From assembly GCA_036488085.1 (NCBI GenBank), contig DASXHZ010000043.1, positions 1 through 64,000 on the forward strand: 64,000 nt of DNA, read 5' to 3'. The translations under genes and the position numbers were made by a program. Under the pieces are notes generated by a model. It ran no database searches. It saw only the letters and a program-made list of their open reading frames with translations, and had not been told where the DNA came from. The DNA is from DASXHZ01 sp036488085 (GTDB lineage: Bacteria; Acidobacteriota; Thermoanaerobaculia; Gp7-AA8). Of the stretch, positions 35,254 through 42,737 are shown piece by piece. Position 1 is the stretch's first letter. Every line of letters begins with the position of its first letter.

Positions 35254-37086
35254 TTATTCGCTGGTCCCCGACTGGAATCTCATCGGGTTGTAGAGCATGA
35301 CGCTCGTCAAGATACGTGCGGCGACCTGCAGGTCGTAAATCGAGTCCGACAGCCGCTGCTTGTTGTCGGCGTTCACCGATTCCTTCGCCTTGACGAGGCT
35401 CTCTTTCACTTTGTGCTGGTCCTCGGCTGAGAGGAGTTTTCCGAACTCGTGGAAGACTTTTTCGTTCGTGTAGATCATCCCCTCGAGCTTGTTCTGCATC
35501 AGGCGGAGCTCGCGGCGGCTGGCATCACTGCGCTGGTACTCCTGCGCCTCGTCGACCAGCGAGTCGATCTCGGCCTGACTCAGACCGCCGGCGGGGTTGA
35601 TCTGCATCCCCTGCGACTGTCCGGTGGCCTGATCGAGGGCGGTGACGCTGACGATGCCGTTCGAATCGATCGCGAACGTGACCTCGATCTGCGGAACGCC
35701 GCGCGGCGCCGACGGGATACCGATCAGGTCGAACTGACCGAGGGACTTGTTGTCGCGCGCGAACTCGCGCTCGCCCTGGAGGACGTGAATGTTCACGCGG
35801 CCCTGATTGTCGGCGACGGTCGTGAACACGAGCGAGTTCTTGGTGGGGATCGTCGAGTTGCGCTCGATGACCTTCGTGGCCATGCCGCCGTGCGTCTCGA
35901 CGCCGAGGGAGAGCGGCGTGACGTCGAGGAGGATCATGTCCTTGATGTCGCCTCGGAGGATGCCTCCTTGGATGCCGGCGCCGATGGCGACGACCTCGTC
36001 GGGATTGATGTTGCGGTTCGGCTCTTTCCCGAACGCCTTCTGCACCGCCTCGATGACCTTCGGCGTTCGCGTCTGGCCGCCGACGAGCACGACCTCGTCG
36101 ATGTCTTTCGGCGCGACGTTCGCAGCCTTCATCGCGTCGTTCACCGGTCCGATGGTCTTCTCGATCAGGTCCTCGACGAGGCGCTCGAACTCTTTCCGGG
36201 TCAGGACGGTATTCAGATGCTTCGGCCCGGAGCCGTCCGCGGAGATGAACGGAAGCGTGATGCGGCTCTCCTGCTCCATCGAGAGCTCGCACTTCGCCTT
36301 TTCGGCCGCTTCCTTGAGGCGCTGGAGGGCCATGCGGTCCTCGCGGAGATCGAGGTTCGTCTCGCGCTGGAAGTTGTCGATCAGCCAGTCCATGATCCGC
36401 TTGTCGAAGTCTTCGCCGCCGAGGTACGTATCGCCGGAGGTGGAGAGGACCTCGAATAAGCCGTCCTCGAGCTTCAGGATCGAGATATCGAACGTGCCGC
36501 CGCCGAGGTCGTACACGGCGATGAGCTGGTTCTTCTTGTTGTCGAGACCGTACGCGAGCGCCGCCGCGGTCGGCTCGTTGATGATGCGGAGCACATCGAG
36601 GCCGGCGATCTTGCCGGCGTCGCGCGTCGCCTGCCGCTGCGAGTCGTTGAAGTACGCGGGAACGGTGATGATCGCTTCAGTCACCGGCTCGCCGAGGTAG
36701 TCCTCCGCGAACGACTTGATCTCCATCAGAACGAACGCGGAGACCTCTTGCGGGGAGTACTCGCGATCGCGGATCTTCACTTTCAGGTCACCGTTCGATG
36801 CGGCGGCGACGTTGTACGGGAGCATCTGCTTCGCGCGGGTCACCTCGTCCGAGTCGTACTTGCGGCCGATGAGACGTTTGATGGCGAAGATGGTGTTGAA
36901 CGGATTCGTGATCGCCTGACGCTTCGCGATCTGCCCGACCAGCCGCTCCCCATCCTCGGTGAAGCCGACGACCGAAGGCGTGGTGCGGCTCCCTTCCCTG
37001 TTCGCGATCACCTGCGGTGTCGCGACGTCGACGACCGAAACACAGGAGTTGGTCGTCCCGAGGTCAATTCCGATGATCTTGGGCAT
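35254..37086 (-). CDS. dnaK: Chaperone DnaK (Hsp70)
   Basis: 610 residues. The nucleotide-binding domain begins KIIGIDLGTTNSCVSVVD and has VYDLGGGTFDISIL and VLVGGQTRTP. The substrate-binding beta domain includes DVTPLSLGVETHGGM. The helical lid is present but the protein ends at MRFQSGTSE: the disordered Gly/Ala-rich tail and acidic EEVD-like terminus found in most DnaKs are missing. Third gene of the hrcA operon, 9 bp after grpE. Confidence 0.96.
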   Translation of the reverse strand: MPKIIGIDLGTTNSCVSVVDVATPQVIANREGSRTTPSVVGFTEDGERLVGQIAKRQAITNPFNTIFAIKRLIGRKYDSDEVTRAKQMLPYNVAAASNGDLKVKIRDREYSPQEVSAFVLMEIKSFAEDYLGEPVTEAIITVPAYFNDSQRQATRDAGKIAGLDVLRIINEPTAAALAYGLDNKKNQLIAVYDLGGGTFDISILKLEDGLFEVLSTSGDTYLGGEDFDKRIMDWLIDNFQRETNLDLREDRMALQRLKEAAEKAKCELSMEQESRITLPFISADGSGPKHLNTVLTRKEFERLVEDLIEKTIGPVNDAMKAANVAPKDIDEVVLVGGQTRTPKVIEAVQKAFGKEPNRNINPDEVVAIGAGIQGGILRGDIKDMILLDVTPLSLGVETHGGMATKVIERNSTIPTKNSLVFTTVADNQGRVNIHVLQGEREFARDNKSLGQFDLIGIPSAPRGVPQIEVTFAIDSNGIVSVTALDQATGQSQGMQINPAGGLSQAEIDSLVDEAQEYQRSDASRRELRLMQNKLEGMIYTNEKVFHEFGKLLSAEDQHKVKESLVKAKESVNADNKQRLSDSIYDLQVAARILTSVMLYNPMRFQSGTSE

Positions 37087-37095
37087 TGGTAGACG

Positions 37096-37677
37096 TCAGA
37101 CCTCTTCCGGGCCACCCACGGCCACCTTCACCATCGCCGGCCTCAGGAGCCGGTCATGGAGAAAGTAGCCCTTCTGGAGTACCTGTACGACGGTGTGCGA
37201 CGGAACGGATGGATTCTCCTCCCGCACCACCGCCTCGTGAATGTTCGGGTCGAACCGCACATTCGCCTCATCGATCGCCCGCACGCCGTGCTTGGTCAAT
37301 ACATCGAAGAGCTGCTTGTAGATGAGTGCGACGCCGCGATGGAATTCATCCCCATCCTCGGCGTGATCGACCGCGCGGTCGAAGTTGTCGATCACCGGCA
37401 GGAGGTCGCGGAGCGTGCCGGCGAGCGCGTATTTGAAGAAGTCCTGCTTTTCGCGGTCGGCGCGTTTGCGGTAGTTGTCGAAGTCCGCAAGGGTGCGCAT
37501 GTAGCGGTCGCGCCACTCCGCGGCTGCCGGATCGGACGCGTGCGCGCCCGAGGCGGCGGGCTCGGCGGCCGCTTCTTCCGCTGCCTTCTGCATCTCGTGC
37601 TCGATGTCTTCGACCGACGCGCCGTCGTCTTCCAGTTCGTAACGATCGTCGTCGCCGTTTCCAGTGGGCTGTGCCAT
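37096..37677 (-). CDS. grpE: Nucleotide exchange factor GrpE
   Basis: 193 residues. An acidic disordered N-terminus leads to a long coiled coil (WRDRYMRTLADFDNYRKRAD) and the C-terminal beta-wing (FDPNIHEAVVREENPSVPSH, VVQVLQKGYFLHDRLLRPAM). It releases ADP from DnaK. Its start overlaps the hrcA stop by one base (TAATG). Confidence 0.95.
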   Translation of the reverse strand: MAQPTGNGDDDRYELEDDGASVEDIEHEMQKAAEEAAAEPAASGAHASDPAAAEWRDRYMRTLADFDNYRKRADREKQDFFKYALAGTLRDLLPVIDNFDRAVDHAEDGDEFHRGVALIYKQLFDVLTKHGVRAIDEANVRFDPNIHEAVVREENPSVPSHTVVQVLQKGYFLHDRLLRPAMVKVAVGGPEEV

Positions 37678-38732
37678 TACTGCTGCTCCTCTTCTTCGAT
37701 CTTCCGCGACAGCGCGCGGCCGATGTAGTCGACCAGCGGCGCCATGCGCGCGTACTCCATCCGCATCGGCCCGATGATCCCCACCACGCCGAGCGGCGCG
37801 TTATGCGAGCCGTAGCTCTTCGCGACGATGCTGAAATTGTGCACGTGCGTGAAGTCGCTGTCCGATCCGATCAGGATCTGCAGCCCGTCTTCGGTCAGAC
37901 ACGAGTTCAACAAGTCGATCAGTTTCTCTTTTTCCTGTAGCGCCAGGAAGGTTTTGCGGAGGGCCATCGTCTCGGAGAATTCCGGCTTCGTCAGGATCGA
38001 CGCCGCCCCTTCGACGTAGAGATCGTTGTCGATCGTCCGGACGTCGTTGACCGCCTCGATACCGAGGGCGATGGTCTTCTGGAGCATCTGGTCCTGCATC
38101 GCCCGCTCTTCCTCCGTCATCCGGACGAGGCGGCGACGGATGTGGTCGAGCGTGAGGCCGAAGAACTCGCCGGTGATGTAGCGCCCGATCTTCTCGAGCT
38201 CGTCGCGCGTGAAGTTGAGACGCGTCTCGATGATCTTGTTCACGACCACGCCGTTGGTCCCGACGATGACGCAGAGGATCTTGTTCTCGGCGACGAGGAC
38301 GAAGTCCATCGACCGGATCGCAAACTGCAACAGGGTCGGCATGAAGACGACGCCGACCTGGTCGGCGAGGCGCGAAAGGAGACGCGACGCTTCGTGGAGG
38401 ACGTGATCGATCTCGGTACCGTGTCCGACCTGCTCGTCGATCGTCTCGCGCTCGCGCTGGGTGAGCATCCGCGACTTCATCAGGTAGTTGATGAAGAAGC
38501 GGTAGCCGCGGTCGGTCGGAACGCGGCCTGCCGAGGTGTGAGGCTGCGCCAGATAGCCGAGGTCCTCGAGATCCGCCATGACGTTGCGGAGGCTGGCGGG
38601 AGAGAGCTGAAAGTGGCCGCCCTTCGCCAGGGAGCGGGAGCTGATCGCCTCCCCCGTGGCAACGTGTTGCATCACGATCTCGCGGAGGACTTCCCGCGCG
38701 CGTCCGTCAAGCTCTTCTCCTTGCTGGCTCAT
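37677..38732 (-). CDS. hrcA: Heat-inducible transcription repressor HrcA
   Basis: 351 residues. The N-terminal winged helix (REVLREIVMQHVATGEAISS, SLAKGGHFQLSPASLRNVMA) binds the CIRCE operator. The C-terminal GAF-like domain includes GVVFMPTLLQFAIRSMDFVLV and GVVGIIGPMRMEYARMAPLV. It represses the heat-shock operon that it heads, so the operon is self-regulated. A CIRCE element lies 11 bp upstream of its start. Confidence 0.95.
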   Translation of the reverse strand: MSQQGEELDGRAREVLREIVMQHVATGEAISSRSLAKGGHFQLSPASLRNVMADLEDLGYLAQPHTSAGRVPTDRGYRFFINYLMKSRMLTQRERETIDEQVGHGTEIDHVLHEASRLLSRLADQVGVVFMPTLLQFAIRSMDFVLVAENKILCVIVGTNGVVVNKIIETRLNFTRDELEKIGRYITGEFFGLTLDHIRRRLVRMTEEERAMQDQMLQKTIALGIEAVNDVRTIDNDLYVEGAASILTKPEFSETMALRKTFLALQEKEKLIDLLNSCLTEDGLQILIGSDSDFTHVHNFSIVAKSYGSHNAPLGVVGIIGPMRMEYARMAPLVDYIGRALSRKIEEEEQQ

Positions 38733-38742
38733 CAGTTTCGAC

Positions 38743-38769
38743 CTGGCACTCTCACCAAACGAGTGCCAA
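38743..38769. promoter_or_regulatory. CIRCE operator (HrcA-binding site)
   Basis: CTGGCACTC, nine bases, then GAGTGCCAA: an inverted repeat matching the CIRCE consensus TTAGCACTC-N9-GAGTGCTAA except for the T/A to G/C change near the outer ends, which is symmetrical. It lies 11 bp upstream of hrcA and 23 bp upstream of the divergent SurA-like gene. Confidence 0.93.
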
Positions 38770-38792
38770 GGCCAATGTTAACCTAGCGAGCC

Positions 38793-39434
38793 ATGCCGAT
38801 GATTTCGCGCCGGTTAGCGATTCTGCTCTTCGCCATGGCGATCCCGGCTCACGCCGGCACCGTCGACCGCGTCGCGGCGGTCATCGACAAGCAGGTGATC
38901 ACGGTCAGCGAAGTGAATCAGATGGTGGAGCTTCGCTTCTTCCCGCGCAATCAGGGAGAGTCGGAGGACGACTTCCGGCATCGCATCCTCGACGCGCTCA
39001 TCGCACAGGCACTGAAGTTCCGGGACGTCGAACGCTTCGGGGCCGAGGACATTCCGAAAGACTCGATCGAGGCGCGCGTGACGGAGATTGCGAAACGCTT
39101 CCCCACCCCGGCCGATCTCGATGCCGCGCTCAACCGCGTCGAGCTGACGCCGGACGAGCTGCGCGCGCTCGTGAAACGCCAACTGCAGGTCGAGGCGTAC
39201 GTTCAGGAACGCTTCGCGCCGCTGGTGTTCGTCTCGAACGACGAGATCGCGACGTATTACCGCGGCACCTGGAGCCAGCAGCGCCGCCAGCGCGGCCTCG
39301 CCATTCCGCCTCTCGCCGAAGTGCGTGAAGAGATCCGCACGCTCCTGCGCGCGTCGCGCCTGCAGGAAGAGATCGAGAAGTGGACGACGCAGCTCCGGGA
39401 CCGGGCGAACGTCGACGTATACGCGTGGCGCTGA
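38793..39434 (+). CDS. SurA N-terminal-like periplasmic protein without PPIase domain
   Basis: 213 residues. Signal peptide ISRRLAILLFAMAIPAHA, then a SurA-like chaperone core: VDRVAAVIDKQVITVSEVNQ, a helical bundle and a C-terminal helix (PPLAEVREEIRTLLRASRLQ) that packs back on the N-terminus in SurA-type proteins. The parvulin prolyl-isomerase domain normally inserted between them is absent. Probably an outer-membrane-protein or lipoprotein chaperone. An ATG two codons downstream (38799) is an alternative start. It is divergent from hrcA across the CIRCE element. Confidence 0.8.
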   Translation: MPMISRRLAILLFAMAIPAHAGTVDRVAAVIDKQVITVSEVNQMVELRFFPRNQGESEDDFRHRILDALIAQALKFRDVERFGAEDIPKDSIEARVTEIAKRFPTPADLDAALNRVELTPDELRALVKRQLQVEAYVQERFAPLVFVSNDEIATYYRGTWSQQRRQRGLAIPPLAEVREEIRTLLRASRLQEEIEKWTTQLRDRANVDVYAWR

Positions 39435-39436
39435 CG

Positions 39437-40267
39437 CTACTGCGTCATCATCATCACGATCAGCCGTACGCTTCCGTCTTCGTTGACGACTTCGTTCTCG
39501 ATCTCCACCCGCTGCACGATGCCGCCCGACATCGACAGCCGGGAGAAGAAGGTGGAGGCCGCCGTCGACGTCGGACAGTCGACGGTGATGACCGCGATGC
39601 CGGCCGTCGGCACTTTGATCGATGCGATCGTCGCGCCGCCACTGAGGCCACTGATGATCACGCGCTTCGCCTCGGCTGGAAGGGGCGCGTTGACGATCGC
39701 CTTGTTCGGATCGTTGAGCGCCACTTTCGTGACGCGGGAGCGATCGCCGAGGAGGTTCAACCGGTGCGCTCTGAGGTCGGTATCGACGATCGCGACGCGG
39801 CCTTCCGTGACGGTGACGTCGCCCTGCACGATTCCGCGCGTTCCGCAGTTCACGCGCACGTGGTACGCACCCGGTGCGAGGTCGTCGAAGGTGGCGGGAT
39901 CGGCAATCGCCTGCTCTTTGTCGTTGATCGCGGCGACGCATTTCGCATCCGCCGCGGCCCGGACTTCGACGCCGCCTTTCGGCGCCGGCCGCGCGTGAAG
40001 GGCGAGCGGCGAGACGGAGACGGTCGACAGCTCGCCGCTGGCAACGTTGACGTCGATCGTCGCGGAGCCGCCGTTCGGCACCTCGATGGTGACCTTGTGC
40101 GCGCCGACCTTGACGTCACGCAGCAGGGAGCCGTTCTCGCTCCAATTCGTCTGCGACAGCCGCACGCCGTCGAGATAGACGTTGGCCCCCGGAGCGAAAC
40201 GCACCCAGATGTCCCCCGTATCAGGGCCACCGATAGCTAACGCCAGAAGGATTGCGGGGAGAAGCAA
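39437..40267 (-). CDS. PEGA-like secreted protein of unknown function
   Basis: About 276 residues. The N-terminus MLLPAILLALAIG is a weak export signal from a TTG start, and the start is uncertain. The PEGA-type beta domain is recognisable: VRFAPGANVYLDGVRLSQTN, VKVGAHKVTIEVPNGG. Later strands (DLAPGAYHVRVNCG, ITVDCPTSTAASTFFSRL) suggest more beta-sandwich domains. It is convergent with the SurA-like gene with a 2-bp gap. No enzymatic motif seen; presumably a periplasmic binding or scaffolding protein. Confidence 0.6.
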   Translation of the reverse strand: MLLPAILLALAIGGPDTGDIWVRFAPGANVYLDGVRLSQTNWSENGSLLRDVKVGAHKVTIEVPNGGSATIDVNVASGELSTVSVSPLALHARPAPKGGVEVRAAADAKCVAAINDKEQAIADPATFDDLAPGAYHVRVNCGTRGIVQGDVTVTEGRVAIVDTDLRAHRLNLLGDRSRVTKVALNDPNKAIVNAPLPAEAKRVIISGLSGGATIASIKVPTAGIAVITVDCPTSTAASTFFSRLSMSGGIVQRVEIENEVVNEDGSVRLIVMMMTQ

Positions 40268-40379
40268 GCGCGGCAGAATACCATCCCTAATGGGGAAGAG
40301 GGACCAGCCATCAGCTCCGCCATACGGTGGCGCGAGCCGGAAACGTGAAGCACATCACGCGCGCTAAACTGTTCACAAA

Positions 40380-41819
40380 GTGGCCCGCTTTGGTGATCTG
40401 TCCATCCGCAGCAAACTGCTGACTGGATTCATGCTGACCAGTCTCGTGGCGCTGCTCATCACCCTCGGCGTGCTCGCTCTCTACGACCGCAAGACGTACA
40501 GCGAGAAGATGATGCGGGACGCCACCGTGCTCGCCGGCGTGATCGGCGAGAACGCGTCGTCATCGATCGTCTTCAACGATCCCGAGACCGCGCGGTCGAC
40601 GCTCGCGGCCCTCCGCGCTCAGCCGCACATCACGCACGCGCTCCTCTTCGACCGCGAGGGGAAGGTGTTCGCCGAGTACGGACACGGTCCGGCCGATAAA
40701 GAGAAGCCGCGCGACGGCGTGACGTTCGCGGGGAACGAGATCGAGGTGACGGAGCCGATCCTCTTCAACAATGCGCGCGTCGGAACCGTCCATCTCCATT
40801 CCGACATTGGCGAGCTGCGCGAGCGCCGCACGCGGTACCTCGTCATCGCCGGCATGGTCCTGGTCGGCGCCTCGCTCGTGGCGCTGATCTTCTCGCTCTT
40901 CCTGCAGCGCGCGATCTCGCGTCCGCTGCTCGCGCTCCGCAACGTGACGAAGCGCGTCTCGCGCGAGAAGAACTACGCGCTGCGCGCCGACAAGTCGTCG
41001 AATGACGAAGTCGGCCAGGTGATCGACGGCTTCAACGAGATGCTCGGCGAGATCCGGCGGCGCGACGCCGAGATCCAGGACAGGCACCGGCAGGAGATGG
41101 CGCTGGCGCGCTCGATCCAGACGTCTGTCCTCCCCCGGACGTTCGACTTCCCCGGCTTCGACGTCTCCGCCGTCATGTACCCGGCCGAGGAGGTTGGCGG
41201 CGATTTCTATGAGTTCCGCCGCTCGAACGGGAGCGCGTGGATCGGCGTCGGCGACGTGACCGGCCACGGCGTCACCTCGGGGCTCATCATGATGATGGCG
41301 CAGTCGATGTTCACGATGCTCTGCGAGCAGTCGAACGGCCAGACGACGCCGTCGGAGTTCATCACGCTGCTGAACCGCGCGATGTTCTACAACCTGCGCT
41401 CGCGGCTGGGGCAGGACCGCTTCATGACGCTCGTCGTGGCGAAGCTCGCGCAGAGCGGCGTGATGACGTACGCCGGCTCGCACACCGACCTCCTCATCTA
41501 CCGCGCCGCGAACGGCCGCGTCGACCGGCTCGCCACCGACGGCCTCTGGATCGGCATCGAGAATGACATCGCGCCGGTCACGACCGATCAAACGCTGACG
41601 CTCGACCGCGGCGACGTGGCGCTGTTCCACACCGACGGGGTGACCGAGTCGCGCAACAGCAGCGGCGAGTTCTTCGACATCGATCGCCTGATGCAACAGC
41701 TCCACGACCTCCACGGCGCCACCGCCTCGGAGATCGTCACGACAATCGCCAACGCGGCCTGGAGCTGGGCCGGAACGCCGAAAGACGACGTCAGTCTGCT
41801 GGCAGTGAAGAGGACATGA
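40380..41819 (+). CDS. Membrane SpoIIE-type PP2C phosphatase with HAMP (RsbU-like)
   Basis: 479 residues from a GTG. Two membrane helices (about 15-35 and 150-172) flank a periplasmic CHASE8-like sensor (TLAALRAQPHITHALLFDRE). A HAMP linker (173-230) leads to the PP2C domain (about 260-478) with metal-binding GGDFYEF, GDVTGHGVTSGL and DGVTE. Expected to dephosphorylate a phospho-STAS antagonist in response to an envelope signal. It heads a four-gene cluster with a HATPase, a STAS protein and a kinase-receiver, 37 bp from the next start. Confidence 0.9.
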   Translation: MARFGDLSIRSKLLTGFMLTSLVALLITLGVLALYDRKTYSEKMMRDATVLAGVIGENASSSIVFNDPETARSTLAALRAQPHITHALLFDREGKVFAEYGHGPADKEKPRDGVTFAGNEIEVTEPILFNNARVGTVHLHSDIGELRERRTRYLVIAGMVLVGASLVALIFSLFLQRAISRPLLALRNVTKRVSREKNYALRADKSSNDEVGQVIDGFNEMLGEIRRRDAEIQDRHRQEMALARSIQTSVLPRTFDFPGFDVSAVMYPAEEVGGDFYEFRRSNGSAWIGVGDVTGHGVTSGLIMMMAQSMFTMLCEQSNGQTTPSEFITLLNRAMFYNLRSRLGQDRFMTLVVAKLAQSGVMTYAGSHTDLLIYRAANGRVDRLATDGLWIGIENDIAPVTTDQTLTLDRGDVALFHTDGVTESRNSSGEFFDIDRLMQQLHDLHGATASEIVTTIANAAWSWAGTPKDDVSLLAVKRT

Positions 41820-41856
41820 TCGTCCGCAATTCATGGGCTTGAAGGAAGAGGTCTTG

Positions 41857-42348
41857 ATGGAAGCGATGCAGATCACTCCCGTCTCATCGGATTACGTCGA
41901 GATGCGGTTCGGGCCGCGCTGGACGTACATCAGTTGCGTGCGCAAGTTCGTGGCGAGTTTCTTCATGATCGGGCTCGCCGACAAGGAGCGCGCCGAACAG
42001 ATCTCGATGGCCGCCTCGGAGCTCCTCGAGAACGCGGTGAAGTACGCGTCGGACGAGGAGAGTTACCTCAAGATCTCAATCGCGAAGCAGTCGAGCGTCG
42101 TCGACGTCTGCGTCAAGAATCGCGCCGAACCGCACCACATCAACACGCTGCGCCGCGAGCTCGCCATGATCCAGGCCGGGAATCCCGAGTCGGTCTATCT
42201 GAAGAAGATGGAGGCCGCCGCGATGACGGAAGGGCAATCGCGCCTGGGGCTCATACGCATCCTCTACGAGGCGAACGCGAAGTTGCGCCTCGACGTTCAC
42301 GACAACGAAGTGGCGATCCACGCCATCTTCCCGCTGGAGGGCGCATGA
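41857..42348 (+). CDS. Anti-sigma-like HATPase regulator (slr1658-like)
   Basis: 163 residues from an ATG at 41857 with AGAGG upstream; an ATG at 41833 would add eight residues. It has a GHKL ATPase N-box in AASELLENAVKYASDE and a weak G-box (MTEGQSRLGLIRIL), as in SpoIIAB/RsbW-type serine kinases and the cyanobacterial slr1658-like regulators. It would phosphorylate or sequester the neighbouring STAS protein. Its stop overlaps the STAS start (ATGA). No sigma factor gene is adjacent. Confidence 0.82.
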   Translation: MEAMQITPVSSDYVEMRFGPRWTYISCVRKFVASFFMIGLADKERAEQISMAASELLENAVKYASDEESYLKISIAKQSSVVDVCVKNRAEPHHINTLRRELAMIQAGNPESVYLKKMEAAAMTEGQSRLGLIRILYEANAKLRLDVHDNEVAIHAIFPLEGA

Positions 42349-42737
42349 GCGAGAACGCGTTCACCCCGCTTTCAGCCGAGGGACTGTCGATCTCGCCGCA
42401 GATGTCCGGCGAAGTGCTCCGCGTGAAGATGACCGGCGCCGTCGAGATGCGCGATCCCGGCGAGCTACTGAATCCGTACTGGACCGGAATCGACGAAGCG
42501 GTGCGCGAGAAGAAGCTCAGGCGCGTCGAGGTGGATCTGCGCGACGTCAATTTCATGAACAGCAGCGGCATCCTCACGCTCGTTCGCTGGATCACGAAGG
42601 CGAAAACGCACGCGGCGGACCAGGCGTACACGCTCGTGCTGCAGTACGACCGCAACGTGACGTGGCAACGCACGAGCATCCCAACGCTGGCGAAATTGGC
42701 GCCGAAGATCGTCGTGGCGGCTGAGGTGAATGGATAA
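42345..42737 (+). CDS. STAS-like anti-anti-sigma regulator (slr1659-like)
   Basis: 130 residues. STAS core with VEVDLRDVNFMNSSGILTLV, where the serine pair in NSSG is the usual phosphorylation site. The following VTWQRTSIPTLAKLAP resembles slr1659-type proteins. Presumed substrate of the upstream HATPase kinase and PP2C phosphatase. Overlaps the upstream gene by 4 bp and the kinase gene downstream by 8 bp, so tight co-expression is expected. Confidence 0.82.
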   Translation: MSENAFTPLSAEGLSISPQMSGEVLRVKMTGAVEMRDPGELLNPYWTGIDEAVREKKLRRVEVDLRDVNFMNSSGILTLVRWITKAKTHAADQAYTLVLQYDRNVTWQRTSIPTLAKLAPKIVVAAEVNG

